A stretch of 64,000 bases of DNA from Apoda limacodes (Eukaryota > Arthropoda > Insecta > Lepidoptera > Limacodidae), in the NCBI GenBank assembly GCA_946406115.1, contig OX291543.1, positions 32,638,815 to 32,702,814 of the forward strand, given 5' to 3'. Both the position numbers and the translations under genes were made by a program. Below are positions 22,758 through 32,999 of the stretch, piece after piece. Below the pieces are notes generated by a model. That model did no database searches, was not told the DNA's origin, and saw only the letters and a list, made by a program, of their open reading frames with translations. Numbering within the stretch: the stretch's first letter is position 1; every line of letters starts with the position of its first letter.

Positions 22758-25625
22758 GTAAGTATTTTGTGATGCTTATTAACGATCTGTAGGTACATAG
22801 ACGTTTAGAAGTAGGTACCTATAATAACAAAGACGTTATGTCTCTACAAGACCAGGAGCAAGGAAGCAACCCACCCAACTCCAGAATGGTGTAACGCTGG
22901 GAGAAGAATTTAGATATTCTCATGCTTTTCTTAATTAAGTCGGTGACGAACCCTATTTGAGAAAAATACCAAATGTACCCTATTTGAGAAAAACTAACAT
23001 CAGCCATAAACCCAGACAGTTTTACGTTCGATGTAAACAATCAACTCAGTACAAACAAAAATTAACTCAGTACTTCAGCAACTGGGATGTTCTCTCCCTT
23101 GGGCGTGGGCGATTTAGGTTATCTCTAGGGACTACAGTACTGGATTCTTCTAGAGGAAAGTGATGTAATAGTTATAGGGTCTGCGACGCGCACGCAAGTG
23201 ATACCTCTGTTCAGGCCCGAAGTCAGGACTTCTCTTTAGAACCCCCATATATTTTTTTTTTGGCTTTGAACCTATATTTTTTAAATTAACGAAAAAAATT
23301 AAACAAATAACGTGTAAGTACCTATATAGTTAATATTTTTAACAGTTTATTTTTTATTTTAGGTTAGAATAAAATTGGAATTCATGAAACTTTCGGTCCC
23401 CTCTATCTACGTGCCTCTGGTATTAACCTAGTGATAATATTCTCTTTGTCCGTTATTGCAAGCGTGGCACAGAGACCCCTTAACATGCGGGCCGTAAGCT
23501 CGTTCTCCACTTTGGTGGTAAAAACCATTTCATTGGAATCCAGTTCAACATTTAGATTCCCAGCATGCTAGTGGCTTTATTTAAAACTCCGAGTGTAGGT
23601 AAATGTTCACTTATTTGCAGTTCGTCTACGTAAAATCCTATTATAGTTCTGAGGGAATTTACTGGGATAAAAAGTAGCCTCTGCTCTTCTCCTTCTCTAA
23701 CCTGTCTCAATTCCTTGCTTTTTCTCTTCAGATGAGATGGTGCTCGTTCGTTGTCCTAGCAACGACTGTGGCACGTGTGCTGGGCCACGGCCGACTGCTT
23801 AGTCCGCCAGGTCGTTCCTCGGCTTGGAGGTTCGGCTTCAATACTTCCGTCAACTACAATGACGATGCATTGTACTGCGGAGGCTTCCACCATCAATACG
23901 CCGTCAACGACGGAAAGTAAGTACCTGCATCAGCCCAATGTAACCGAATGTGGGGAATACAAAACACGGATTTTGATGATTCTGACAGTTGAGTCATCGA
24001 CATCGATATCTTGGCTGGGAATTGTATTTCCTAATACCTATTCGTGTATTCGCTTAGATCTGATATTTCCTCTTAAAATTTTAAATTTTAAAATTTCCCA
24101 TACACAATTACTTCATGCAGTACTTCACGTCGGGACAAAGGTGGCTGCTTTACAAGTCACAAGTTCGGCCCCATATGGAGTACTGCTGCTATCTCTGTCC
24201 GGGTACACCCGGATACCAGCTTGGCCCTTTTGACTCTGTTCAACGTCGACCTGTAAGAATCGTCGTCGATCCCAAACTCACCTGCCGCATCGAACGCTTC
24301 AGTCTGAGGAGAGACTTTGCCTCTCTGTGTGTGTTCTACCGCTTGTACAATGGAATGTGTTCTGAGGAACTGTTCGAAATAAAGCCCACGGCGACTTTCT
24401 AACATTTAGAACCGAAATGGTCGCGTACAGTGCGGTTTCAGAGAAACTTCCTCCCGGGACCGCTTGGGTTGTAGAATGAGCTCACTGCCAAGGTTTTCTC
24501 TAACGACTACAGTATGGGGTTCTTCAAGAAAGAAGTTGTTAGATTTTTGAAGGGTCGGCAACGCGCGAGTGATGCCCCTGGTGTTGCGTTAATAGGCTAC
24601 GGTAACCGCTTACCATTAGGCGGACCGTAAGCTTGTTTGATACCTTTATAGTATGTATATATACATATATATATTTATATAAACCCTATTTCATCCCTTA
24701 TAAAAAGATTTTGCAATACCGTAGAAACACGTCTATTTTATGAAATTCGCGACCAAAAATTCTAATAAGTAATTTTATGAATTTTACTACCTATCAAAAC
24801 GACGGTTTAATAATATAAAAAACAACGTTATTTATTTGACTTAATAAGGGGATAATTTAGTATTATACTTTTTAATACATAGGTGATGGGTACTTATTTA
24901 ACGTCACAAAAGAAACCTAAAAACTTGAAACTGAAATTTTGTTTTAAATATTTGTCTATCTGTGTATTTGTTTCTTAACTCATCTAAAGTACCTATTCTA
25001 AATATCTGATATTAGTAAGTTGTTACTTACTTTTAGGTGCGGTATTTGTGGTGATGCTTACGACCAACCAATCCCGAGAGACCACGAGCTCGGAGGAAAG
25101 TATGGAACCGGAGTTATTGTTGCCAATTACAAAGCTGGCGGAATCTTCACTGCGACCATCGAATTAACCGCCTTTCACCAGGGATCCTGGGAGCTCAAGA
25201 TCTGTCCACACCCTGAAATAACTGACCAGAAATGCTTTGACCAATATGTCGTAGAACTCGCAGATGGCAGCGGCACCAAATTCTATCCTAGCGGTAGTCA
25301 CATCTATGATATCGAATATAGGCTTCCTTCTGATTTATTTTGTGACCATTGCGTGCTGCAGTGGAGATACAGTGCTGCGAATAACTGGGGCATATGTGAA
25401 GATGGCAGTGGAGCTCTGGGTTGCGGGGATCAGGAGCAGTTTCGTGCTTGCTCTGACATTAGTATTAGTGAATCCATATCAGCTAAAGAAGACCAAGACG
25501 TTTCTGACCAAAATAACTCAGAAGAGGATAGTGTAATTGACTTCGAACCTGAAGATATAGACGGAGTTCCTTATCCTTGTATGTCTTACGTAAAGAAGGC
25601 TATCCATAGGTACCGACGTAACTGA
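22749..25625 (+). CDS. AA15-type lytic polysaccharide monooxygenase, copy 2
   Basis: Paralogue of copy 1. Proposed exons: 22749-22757 (ATGAAAGCT), 23732-23916, 25037-25625, giving 260 aa, or 257 aa if translation starts at 23732. Counting from that second Met, the signal peptide is 18 residues, His19 is the N-terminal copper ligand in GHGRLLSPPGRSSAWR, His109 (mature His91) lies in TAFHQGSWELKIC, and Phe197 lies in QEQFRACSDISI. The core aligns with copy 1 without gaps, roughly two thirds identical by eye, with the same ten mature cysteines and phase-2 intron position. The C-terminal tail (from about residue 210) is acidic then basic, ending AIHRYRRN, and differs from copy 1. A LINE fragment sits in the last intron. 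Tandem duplication is evident; substrate is inferred as for copy 1. Confidence 0.9.
22758..23731. other. First intron of LPMO copy 2
   Basis: Mostly unique AT-rich sequence. 23484-23527 (GCGGGCCGTAAGCTCGTTCT then CCACTTTGGTGGTAAAAA) is a 3'-tail remnant of the CR1/Jockey-group LINE in plus orientation. No other exon is visible. Confidence 0.5.
23732..23916 (+). CDS. LPMO copy 2, signal-peptide exon
   Basis: Same 185-bp length as the equivalent exon of copy 1. Leader RWCSFVVLATTVARVLG, then the mature His. Acceptor TTTTTCTCTTCAG directly before the ATG; donor AA|GTAAGT. Confidence 0.9.
24112..24642 (+). pseudogene. CR1/Jockey-group LINE 3' fragment in LPMO copy 2 intron
   Basis: Starts at GCAGTACTTCACGTCGGGAC, encodes WLLYKSQVRPHMEYCCYL and [16 protein letters not shown], then continues out of frame to the GGACCGTAAGCTTGTTTGAT 3' end. 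It is 5' truncated, has stops and lacks a poly-A tail. It lies in the same orientation as the host gene. Confidence 0.85.
25037..25625 (+). CDS. LPMO copy 2, catalytic-core terminal exon
   Basis: Acceptor TACTTTTAG ends at 25036. The first base completes Lys62, followed by CGICGDAYDQ. Contains the second copper His, eight cysteines of the core and the unusual charged tail. TGA stop at 25623-25625. The closest A-rich signal after it is ATTAAAAAAAAAATAT near 25680 rather than a canonical AATAAA. Confidence 0.93.
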
Positions 25626-25679
25626 AATGTTTATGAATATCTCGATTTACACCCACTTTTATTTTAATTATTTTTTCAA

Positions 25680-25989
25680 TTAAAAAAAAAATATTTCCAA
25701 ATAATTAACTTGTTTTTGGTACCGCGACATATTAAAATGGTTGCCCGCAATCTAGTTGCGTTAACTAATAGAAAACGATCTGCAAAGATAAGCGCAACAT
25801 TGACCGTGGTCAGTTTTTGGATGGGTTACCCCAAGTGGTCATTACTTGAGCTCTTCGCGTTTACCGTTATGCGACAGCAATATCTTATCTATGCTGAGGG
25901 CACTACTCGTAACTACTTTATTATCTTTTTCGCAATCTTGCTTGACGTCACTTAACGTTACGATACGTTATATGACAATAATAAATTAC
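25680..25989. other. Non-coding spacer after LPMO copy 2
   Basis: No recognised exon or repeat. Confidence 0.4.
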
Positions 25990-28386
25990 CTATATACAGC
26001 TTATAGCTTTTACTTCCTCTTCTTGCGGTGCCTCTCCACTACTGGAGGTTGGCCGTCAACTCCGCATATATCTCCTTGTCCCTCGCCAGACGAAAAAGTT
26101 CTTCTACGTTGGCGATACCGGTCCCTTGTCTAATGTTTCAGAGCCAAGACATTATTCTTCTTTCGACGCGTCTTTTCCCCTCAATCTTTCCCATCATTAT
26201 TGTCTGGAGAAGATAATAACACTCATGTCTTAATACATGTCCCAGATAGGCTACTTTTCTTCACTTGATATTTTTCATGAGCTTTCGGGATTTTGTTAAC
26301 ACGTCGAAGTACTTCTTCATTCCTGACTCTATGAACCCAGCTTATTCGGAGCATACGTCGGTAAAACCACATTTCTAAGGCCTCTAGTTTTTGGCGCATG
26401 TGCTCTTTAATGGCCCATGCCTCACAGCCATAAAATATTATTGGCCAGATATAGCACTGAAGCATTCGTACTCTTAGATTTACGTCGAGGTTTTTATTGC
26501 AAAATACCTTTTTCATTTTATTGAAAGACGCACGAGCTATTTCAATCCGGACCTTGATCTCATGGTCGGACTCCTATTCTTTATTAACTCATGTACTGTT
26601 TCGAGAGATGCTCCTGCAACTGTTATGCAAGGATTTAGGGTTTAGTCTCGCGATATCACCATGTATTTTGTCCTTGATATGTTTATAGAAAGACCAGCCT
26701 TTAAACTCCGTTCGTTAACAGCATCTACTTATACTTTGCAGATCTTCTGACTTGGAAGTAATAAGAGCCGTGTCATCGGCATACCTAAGGTTTTTGGCCG
26801 TTTATTACGACACCCCACTGCTCCAAAGCTTCAGACATTATAGCTCCCGAATATATGTTAAACAAAAGCGGCGACAATATGCAACCCTGTCTGACACACT
26901 TCATCAGTTTCTTCTCCTTCCACTCTTACTATCCCTTTTTGATGCCAATACAGATTTTGTATGATTCGCACGTCCTTGCCGTCAAGTCCAATGTCTAGCA
27001 AATGTTGCAAAAGTTCCTCGTGACGAACACGGTCAAAAGCTTTTTCATAATCTATGAAGCATATGAAAATGTCTATTTGCATATCTCTGCATTTCTGTAC
27101 AAGAACGTTTAGCGCGAATAATGCTTCCCTCGTACCGACGCCTTATCTAAAGCCAAACTGATTTTGTTTGTTGTTCATCACATATAACTCTAATTCTTCC
27201 ATGAATAATAGAAAGGAACAACTTCAAAACGTGACTCATGAGGCTTATGGTTCTGTAATCGAAGCAATTTTTGGCGGTAGATTTCTTTGGAAGAGTCACA
27301 AAGGTTGATATCAGCCATTCCTTTGGTAGGTTGCCAGAGCTATATATGCCATTGAATAAATTGCTTAGAGATTGCACTAGATGTTCAATGAGTTTTAGGA
27401 TTTCTATCTGAATATTATCTAGTCCAGGAGATTTTCCAGTTTTCGCTTTTTTAAGAGCCTGGATAACCTCTGATTACATAATAGGTGGTCCTGTATCTTT
27501 CAGAGATTTGGTACTTTCCCTGTTTCTATCCTTAAACATGTCTTCAATGTACATTCTCCATGCCCTCTTTATTGATTCTACATCTGAGATGAGCTTCCCA
27601 TTGTCATCAACTAATTGGTGTTGATTTAGTCGATTAAGCTCTCCAGTCATGTCTTTGATTTCTTTATGAAGTTTAAAGCTGTCGAATTTCCGAGCTAGTT
27701 CTTCCATTCTTTGAGATTCAGATTCATGGAATTTTGCACGCGTTTCTCGAATCATCCGCCGAATCTCTTTATTGATTTTTATGTATTGTTCGGGGTCCTT
27801 CTGTTTATGTAAACGGCGTTCATGCATAAGATTTAAGATGGTATCTGTCATGCATGCTTCCTTCTTCACAACTTGTTCAGGACACAAAATGGTCTCGTTG
27901 ATAGTTGCGATGGTTCTATTGAGACTCTGTATCGTTTCTTTGACAGATGATGACTCCAAATTCTCTTGAGCCAATGCGTTTATTGCATTGTAAACTTTGG
28001 GTCTTATCAATGGATTCTTAATCTTTCATATGTCTGTCTTGGTTATTACTTTCCGATGTATTTTTTTGAGCTAGCATCCAATCTACCACTGGGTTATGGT
28101 CTGAGTTAATATCGGCACCTGGGTATGTTTGGGCTGATTTAACGCAGTTGCAAAATCTCTGGTTCACGGTAATGTAGTCAATTTGGTTGCGGACCACGTG
28201 ATGTCAGTGTGTTGTGGCGACGTCCAAGTGTATAAACGCCTGGGTTGAAGCTTATACAATTTGTTGGTAGTCATAAATTCTTTTTCCTGACAGAAATCCA
28301 CAAGCATCTGACGTCGATCGTTCCATGAGAGCCTATAACTCCAGAAGTATCTTCGTAACCTACTTTGGCATTGTAATCGCCCATTA

Positions 28387-28387
<1 letters not shown>
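25990..28387 (-). pseudogene. RTE-like LINE, 3' two thirds (interrupted element)
   Basis: Minus-strand endonuclease/reverse-transcriptase ORF with stops and frameshifts. In order: endonuclease block IMGDYNAKVGYEDTSGVIG just below 28390; linker about 28010-27474 (ESSSVKETIQSLNRTIATIN ... MYIEDMFKDRNRES); RT pieces LPKEWLISTFVTLPKKS and CFIDYEKAFDRVRHEELLQH; C-terminal YIWPIIFYGCEAWAIKEHMR and MLRISWVHRVRNEEVLRRVN; and a last block YLGHVLRHECYYLLQ ... IYAELTANLQ ending near 26040. The palm YxDD segment falls in a damaged region (about 26700-26890). The matching endonuclease N-terminus lies at 32.0-32.3 kb, on the far side of the inserted LINE. Confidence 0.8.
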
Positions 28388-28417
<30 letters not shown>

Positions 28418-31400
28418 CCACTAAGGTGGCAAACAAGCTTACGGCCCGCCTGATGGTAAGCGGTCACCGTAGCCTATGGACGCTTGCAACACCAGGGGTA
28501 TCACTTGCGCGTTGCCGACCCTTCAGAAATCTAATAACTTCTTTCTTGAAGAACTCCATACTGTAGTCCTTGCAGAAAACCTTGGCAGGGAGCTCATTCC
28601 ACAACTTAAGCGTTCGCGGGAGGAAGTTTCTCTGAAACCGCACTGTACGCGACCATTTAGGTTCTAAAGTGTGAGAATGAATTCCCTGCCGATGGCGAGC
28701 GGTGCGATGGTAGAAAGTAGCCGTGGGCATCATTTCGAACAATTCCTCAGAACACAACCCATTGTACAAGCGGTAGAACACACACAGTGAGGCAAAGTCT
28801 CTCCTCAGACTTAAGGGCTCGATACCGCAAGTGAGTTTGGGATCGTCGACAATTCTCACAGCCCGTCGTTGAACCGAGTCAAAAGGGTCAAGCTGGTATC
28901 CGGGTGCACCTGCCCAGAGATGGCAGCAGTACTCCATATGGGGCCGAACTTGCGACTTGTAAAGTAACAACCTTTGCCCCGACGTGAAGTACTGCTTCGC
29001 TCTGTTGAGTACACCAAGTTTTTTGGACGCCAGCTTTACCTTATCTTGTAAATGATCTCGGAACTGAACATCGCTGGAGATGTCGACACCAAGGATCCCA
29101 ATGCTCTTGGAGATGGAGAGGGGAGTGTTCTGGAATTGTGGGACCACAGTGAATGGAGTTTTCTTAGCGGTGAACGCGCACACTTGTGTCTTTGTAGGGT
29201 TGAATCGGACCAAGTTTACCCGTCCCCAGTCAGAGACCTGGGACAGTGTGGTCTCGATTTGAGACACAAGTTCTCCGCGGTTTTCCTCCACAACGGAACG
29301 AGGGATGTTTTCACGACCCGTGTAAAAAGTGTCTCCAGTACTGTCATCTGCATAGCAATGTATGTTGTTGATGTCCAACATGTCATTGATATGCAGTAGA
29401 AACAGCGTAGGAGACAGCACAGAGCCTTGCGGGACACCAGCATTAATGTCCATGCTATCAGAGCAACTACCGTCAACTACAGTTCGTATGCGTCTGCCGG
29501 ACAAAAAGCTAGCCACCCATTTGCACAAACCCTCGGGCACTCCGTAAGATGGCAACTTCGATAGAAGACCGCGGTGCCAGACCCGATCGAACGCCTTCGC
29601 TATGTCCAGGCTACATGCCAATGCCTCCCCCTGACTCTCAATGGCTAGTGCCCATCGGTGTGTGAGATACACTAGAAGGTCACCAGTCGAGCGACCGTGG
29701 CGAAAGCCATATTGACGGTCACTGACCAGATCGTGTACTTCTAGGTATCTTAGAAGCTGTGTGTTGATCACACGCTCCATCACCTTAGAGAGGAGAGAGG
29801 TAATAGCGATAGGCCTGTAATTCGATGGATCTGATCTATCGCCCTTTTTGGGCACCGGGTGCACATTCGCAGTCTTCCATGTAGACGGAAATTGCCTAGT
29901 GTGGTAGGAAAGCGCGAAGAGGCGCGTGAGTAAAGGACATAACTCAGGAGCACACTGCTTAAGCACCACTGCTGGTATACCGTCTGGCCCACTCGACTTA
30001 TGAACGTCTAGAGAAAGCAACGCCCGCCTGACCTCCCGCTGCGTTATGGAGATTTCCGGCATGGACTTACCGCACCACGGTATAGTAGGTGGTACAGCGC
30101 CTTCATCGTTCATATTCGAGTTCGAGGCAAAGAGACTGCCCAGTAGATCGGCTTTCTCTTTAGCACTATGGGCCAAGTCACCATCGGTCTTTCGCAGTGG
30201 TGGTAACGACGACTGGCAGAAGTTCCCTTCGGCAGCTTTGGCAAGCGACCAGAAAGCACGACTCCCAGAAGGATAGCGCGCAAGTCGCCCACCTATTTTG
30301 CCGATGAATTGGAATTTTGCTCTGGCAGTTGCTTTCTTACTGAACCTTGAGGCAGCATTTAATTTGCGTTTTAACTCAGAAATATTCGGATCCTTATTAT
30401 AACGAGCCGTGGTCCAAGCCTCATATGCATTTTGCTTAAGAATTTTAGCTTTTCTGCAAGACCTATTAAACCACGGTCGTTTTTTGACGCCGGCAGCTAC
30501 TCGCGGGTTAGGAATATAGCATTCCATACCAGCAAGGATTGTCTCAGTGACTGCGGCTGCGCAGACGTCAGGATCTTCTGAGTTAAAGCAGATCTGCCTC
30601 CACGGGTACGATGCGTAAAATTCACGCAATCCATCCCAGTCTGCCGACTTATAGTGCCACACACGACGCCAGTTAGTTGGCCCAGAAGGATCAGGTTGTG
30701 TGCATGACACTTGAGTCCGAACGAGACAGTGGTCCGAGGAGCCAAGAGGCGCATCCACTGAGACGGAGTACCCGTCCGGACGAGTAGTCAGCAGAAGGTC
30801 CAGTAAGGAGCTCGTATGTTCCTCTATATCTGGTATTCTCGTTGGAGAAAGTACCAGCTGAGAGAATCCATAGGTCAGAGCAAATTCATGAGCAGATATC
30901 CCAGCATAGTTATTGGTTCGAGAACTGAGCCACTCGCGATGGTGGGCGTTAAAGTCTCCCAAAATAACTAGTTCTGCTGTGGGATATTGCTCTAGAACTT
31001 TGTCAGTCGTCAAACTCAGGTGCGTGAAGAGTCGAGTTACGTCCGTGTCACCGCTATGAGACCTGTATGTGTGGCCGCCGTAATCTACGCGCACCCACAA
31101 TATCGACAGGTCCCTGTCTTCAAGGCTATGAAGGCGGCGACAGCAGATATCCTCCCGGACGAACATACATACACCGGCACGACTCATAAAATTGTGTTCG
31201 AGTTTGTAGCCGGGATAATGAAGGTATGATGTGTCGGCCGGGCAGGATATCTGCGTCTCCGTTAGAAAAAGAATGGTCGGCTGCGCAGTTTCGAGATGGT
31301 GGTGGACTGCGTTAAGATTTGCGTGAATACCCCTGATGTTGCAAAAATCCACATTATATGTGGATGGAGTAGCCGCTGTGCAAACTCTTTTCTTTTTCTG

Positions 31401-31995
31401 TCTTCTGGCCATAATATATATAAAAAAAAGTTACTAAGACTAAGGATGAGGATTCACTGCACAGACAGCATAGAGGGCAAAGGGTGCGGTTCTAAGACTG
31501 CCGAAGCTCGCCACAGATGATACGGTTGCTGGCACGGCGGGCGGAAGGGCCCCTGATCCCCCTCTGTTGTAGTAGCCGGGTCCACTCCGGTCTCCTTCTC
31601 CGGCACGACTACCACTTCAGATACTTTACACAGGCTGAGATTAAGTGATCCCTGGGTTCGGGATCCCGTTCAACCTGCGGGCGGCCAGCGGTCAGCCGTT
31701 TCATCAGGTCTCCCTGACCGCCGAACCAGCACGCCGCGTCTATGCCGAGTATGACAGCAACAAGCACCGCCGGTCCTCCGCTGTCCATGCAGCGAATCCT
31801 CAAAGAGCTCTGGCAACCTTACTCACCGCCAGGAACACAACACTACTCAATGTTAGTGTTATTATGGCCGCGGTTTTCTGTAAGGTGGAGGTACTTCCCC
31901 AGTTCGGGCCGCTCATTCGAGCAAGTACTCGCTATGCCCTGCTTAGTTGTTCGGGTGGCTTATTCGAGCGGGTACTTGCAGTGCCCTACCTCTCT
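28388..31995 (-). mobile_element. Apparently full-length CR1/Jockey-group LINE inserted in an RTE-like LINE
   Basis: The poly-A tail (27 T on the plus strand, 28388-28414) directly abuts the RTE endonuclease block. Reading minus: 5' UTR about 31995-31413 containing two related monomers of about 48 bp with GCTCGAATAAGCC/GCTCGAATGAGCG, a short 64-codon frame (31803-31609), the 982-codon ORF, then a 3' UTR of about 50 bp ending CCACCTTAGTGGTATAAAAA. No separate ORF1 with RNA-binding motifs is seen. The RTE host is missing about 50 codons at the junction, so insertion was accompanied by a target deletion or later loss. Confidence 0.8.
28464..31412 (-). CDS. LINE endonuclease/reverse transcriptase, 982 aa, intact
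   Basis: Polyprotein of a non-LTR retrotransposon that nicks target DNA and copies its own RNA there. N-terminal APE-type endonuclease: DFCNIRG at 22-28, TETQ at 51-54, GDFNAHH at 152-158, SSDHC at 225-229. RT: SSGPDGIPAVVLKQ about 473-486, LDIAKAFD at 602-609, AGVPQGSVLSPTLF about 658-671 and catalytic YADD at 687-690, then a thumb and C-terminal domain without RNase H. No internal stop or frameshift. The endonuclease seems a few residues short around YGGHTYRSHSGD (about 111-122), where related proteins usually have more sequence before the 'Y-R' turn, so activity is not certain. Start ATG follows the A-rich 5' UTR end; MARRQKKKR is a basic N-terminus. Clade (CR1-like, Rex1-like or Jockey group) is not resolved by eye. 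Confidence 0.92.
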   Translation of the reverse strand: MARRQKKKRVCTAATPSTYNVDFCNIRGIHANLNAVHHHLETAQPTILFLTETQISCPADTSYLHYPGYKLEHNFMSRAGVCMFVREDICCRRLHSLEDRDLSILWVRVDYGGHTYRSHSGDTDVTRLFTHLSLTTDKVLEQYPTAELVILGDFNAHHREWLSSRTNNYAGISAHEFALTYGFSQLVLSPTRIPDIEEHTSSLLDLLLTTRPDGYSVSVDAPLGSSDHCLVRTQVSCTQPDPSGPTNWRRVWHYKSADWDGLREFYASYPWRQICFNSEDPDVCAAAVTETILAGMECYIPNPRVAAGVKKRPWFNRSCRKAKILKQNAYEAWTTARYNKDPNISELKRKLNAASRFSKKATARAKFQFIGKIGGRLARYPSGSRAFWSLAKAAEGNFCQSSLPPLRKTDGDLAHSAKEKADLLGSLFASNSNMNDEGAVPPTIPWCGKSMPEISITQREVRRALLSLDVHKSSGPDGIPAVVLKQCAPELCPLLTRLFALSYHTRQFPSTWKTANVHPVPKKGDRSDPSNYRPIAITSLLSKVMERVINTQLLRYLEVHDLVSDRQYGFRHGRSTGDLLVYLTHRWALAIESQGEALACSLDIAKAFDRVWHRGLLSKLPSYGVPEGLCKWVASFLSGRRIRTVVDGSCSDSMDINAGVPQGSVLSPTLFLLHINDMLDINNIHCYADDSTGDTFYTGRENIPRSVVEENRGELVSQIETTLSQVSDWGRVNLVRFNPTKTQVCAFTAKKTPFTVVPQFQNTPLSISKSIGILGVDISSDVQFRDHLQDKVKLASKKLGVLNRAKQYFTSGQRLLLYKSQVRPHMEYCCHLWAGAPGYQLDPFDSVQRRAVRIVDDPKLTCGIEPLSLRRDFASLCVFYRLYNGLCSEELFEMMPTATFYHRTARHRQGIHSHTLEPKWSRTVRFQRNFLPRTLKLWNELPAKVFCKDYSMEFFKKEVIRFLKGRQRASDTPGVASVHRLR

Positions 31996-31998
31996 TTC

Positions 31999-32277
31999 GA
32001 AACTTACCAACAGCTTCGGCTCGAGAGAGGTACAAACTTTTTCACAGCTTTGGCAGTTTCTGCATTAGTAACATAGCGACCCCATAACGTTCCGTAACAT
32101 CACTACCAGAGTGGTATAACACGCTTCCATCTGCTGTTACCAATTAATTCTTCTCCGGCCACTTCGTATCGCTTATCCCAATGATCTAATTGTCGAAACG
32201 CTTCATTACCCTAATAACGTTGTCGAGTTTACTGTGTTGCTTTAAGCTCCTCACGTTCCATGTTGCTATCTTCAGCG
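31999..32277 (-). pseudogene. RTE-like LINE endonuclease N-terminus (5' part of interrupted element)
   Basis: Minus-strand KIATWNVRSLKQHSKLDNVI near 32270, IIGISDTKWPEKN near 32180, and, after a frame change, AMLLTNAETAKAVKKFVPLS near 32030. This is the classic start of an APE endonuclease domain of an RTE-like LINE. The continuation resumes at 28387 beyond the inserted LINE. 32278-32660 upstream is probably its 5' UTR. Confidence 0.75.
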
Positions 32278-32682
32278 GTTTTTATGTGTTTTTGCCTCCG
32301 GTAATTGTTAGCACCCCTGTCCCACTTAAGGGACGCCGAAGACTGCCATATCCTGTGTTGTACTTTCCATGGGTAAATATGATCAGAGTTGACCGACTAG
32401 GAATTATACACGGTGGTAGTATCCCGTTGCTTTCCACCGGCAGACATTTTTGAGGTCATTTACACTTCAAGGCTGCTGTAACCTCAACCAACCAGTTTCC
32501 CGGTTGGGGGATGGTTATACCGCCATCAACTCGGTCGCCAGAGCCTCGTCTGTTATGTAGCAGGGAGTACCCGATAACCGCTTGGTTATCGTTGCTGCAG
32601 CGCGTGCAGGTGAGGTTGATAGTTGGGCCGGATATAATGGTGACCCCGTACTCCCCTTTGACATTAAAGTAAAATTAATTCA
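32278..32682 (-). other. Probable 5' UTR of RTE-like LINE
   Basis: GC-richer than the flanks and directly upstream, on the minus strand, of the RTE endonuclease start. No ORF of its own. Its outer limit is marked by the next repeat at 32683. Confidence 0.45.
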
Positions 32683-32915
32683 AACTAGTTTTCGCCTGCG
32701 GTTTCACCCGCCCTAAATTCGGTAATCGGTGTAAGATGTCAACATCTCCTTAGTTATGAAAAAAAAACCAGCTCACACTTGACGTTTCCAAGTACCCTAT
32801 GTCTTTCCCAGGGACTCAAACTATCTCCATGGCAAATTTCATCTTAATCGGGGCAGCGGTTTGAGCGTGAAGAGGTAACAGACAGAGATATTTTCGCATT
32901 TATATTAGTATGAAA
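32683..32915 (-). repeat. Helitron-like/SINE-like interspersed repeat
   Basis: Minus-strand copy of the family seen at 6165-6325 and 8165-8460: TACTAATATAAATGCGAAAA head at the right, GTTACCTCTTCACGCTCAAA, and CGGGTGAAACCGCAGGCGAA then AACTAGT at the left end. It is one of the better preserved copies. Confidence 0.65.
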
Positions 32916-32945
32916 TTCTGGTCAGCAGGAACTAAAAACTGTTAA

Positions 32946-32987
32946 GTGTACGCACTACGTAGTAAACTACCTACGTAGTGCGTACAC
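32946..32987. repeat. Perfect 17-bp palindromic hairpin
   Basis: GTGTACGCACTACGTAG (32946-32962), an 8-nt loop, and its exact reverse complement at 32971-32987. It lies about 30 bp outside the adjacent interspersed repeat and is not explained by it. Confidence 0.9.
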
Positions 32988-32999
32988 TACATATACACA

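Noticed and set aside
23775..24233. 152-codon plus-strand frame
   Set aside because: It reads through LPMO copy 2 exon in the wrong frame, then the intron and into the LINE.
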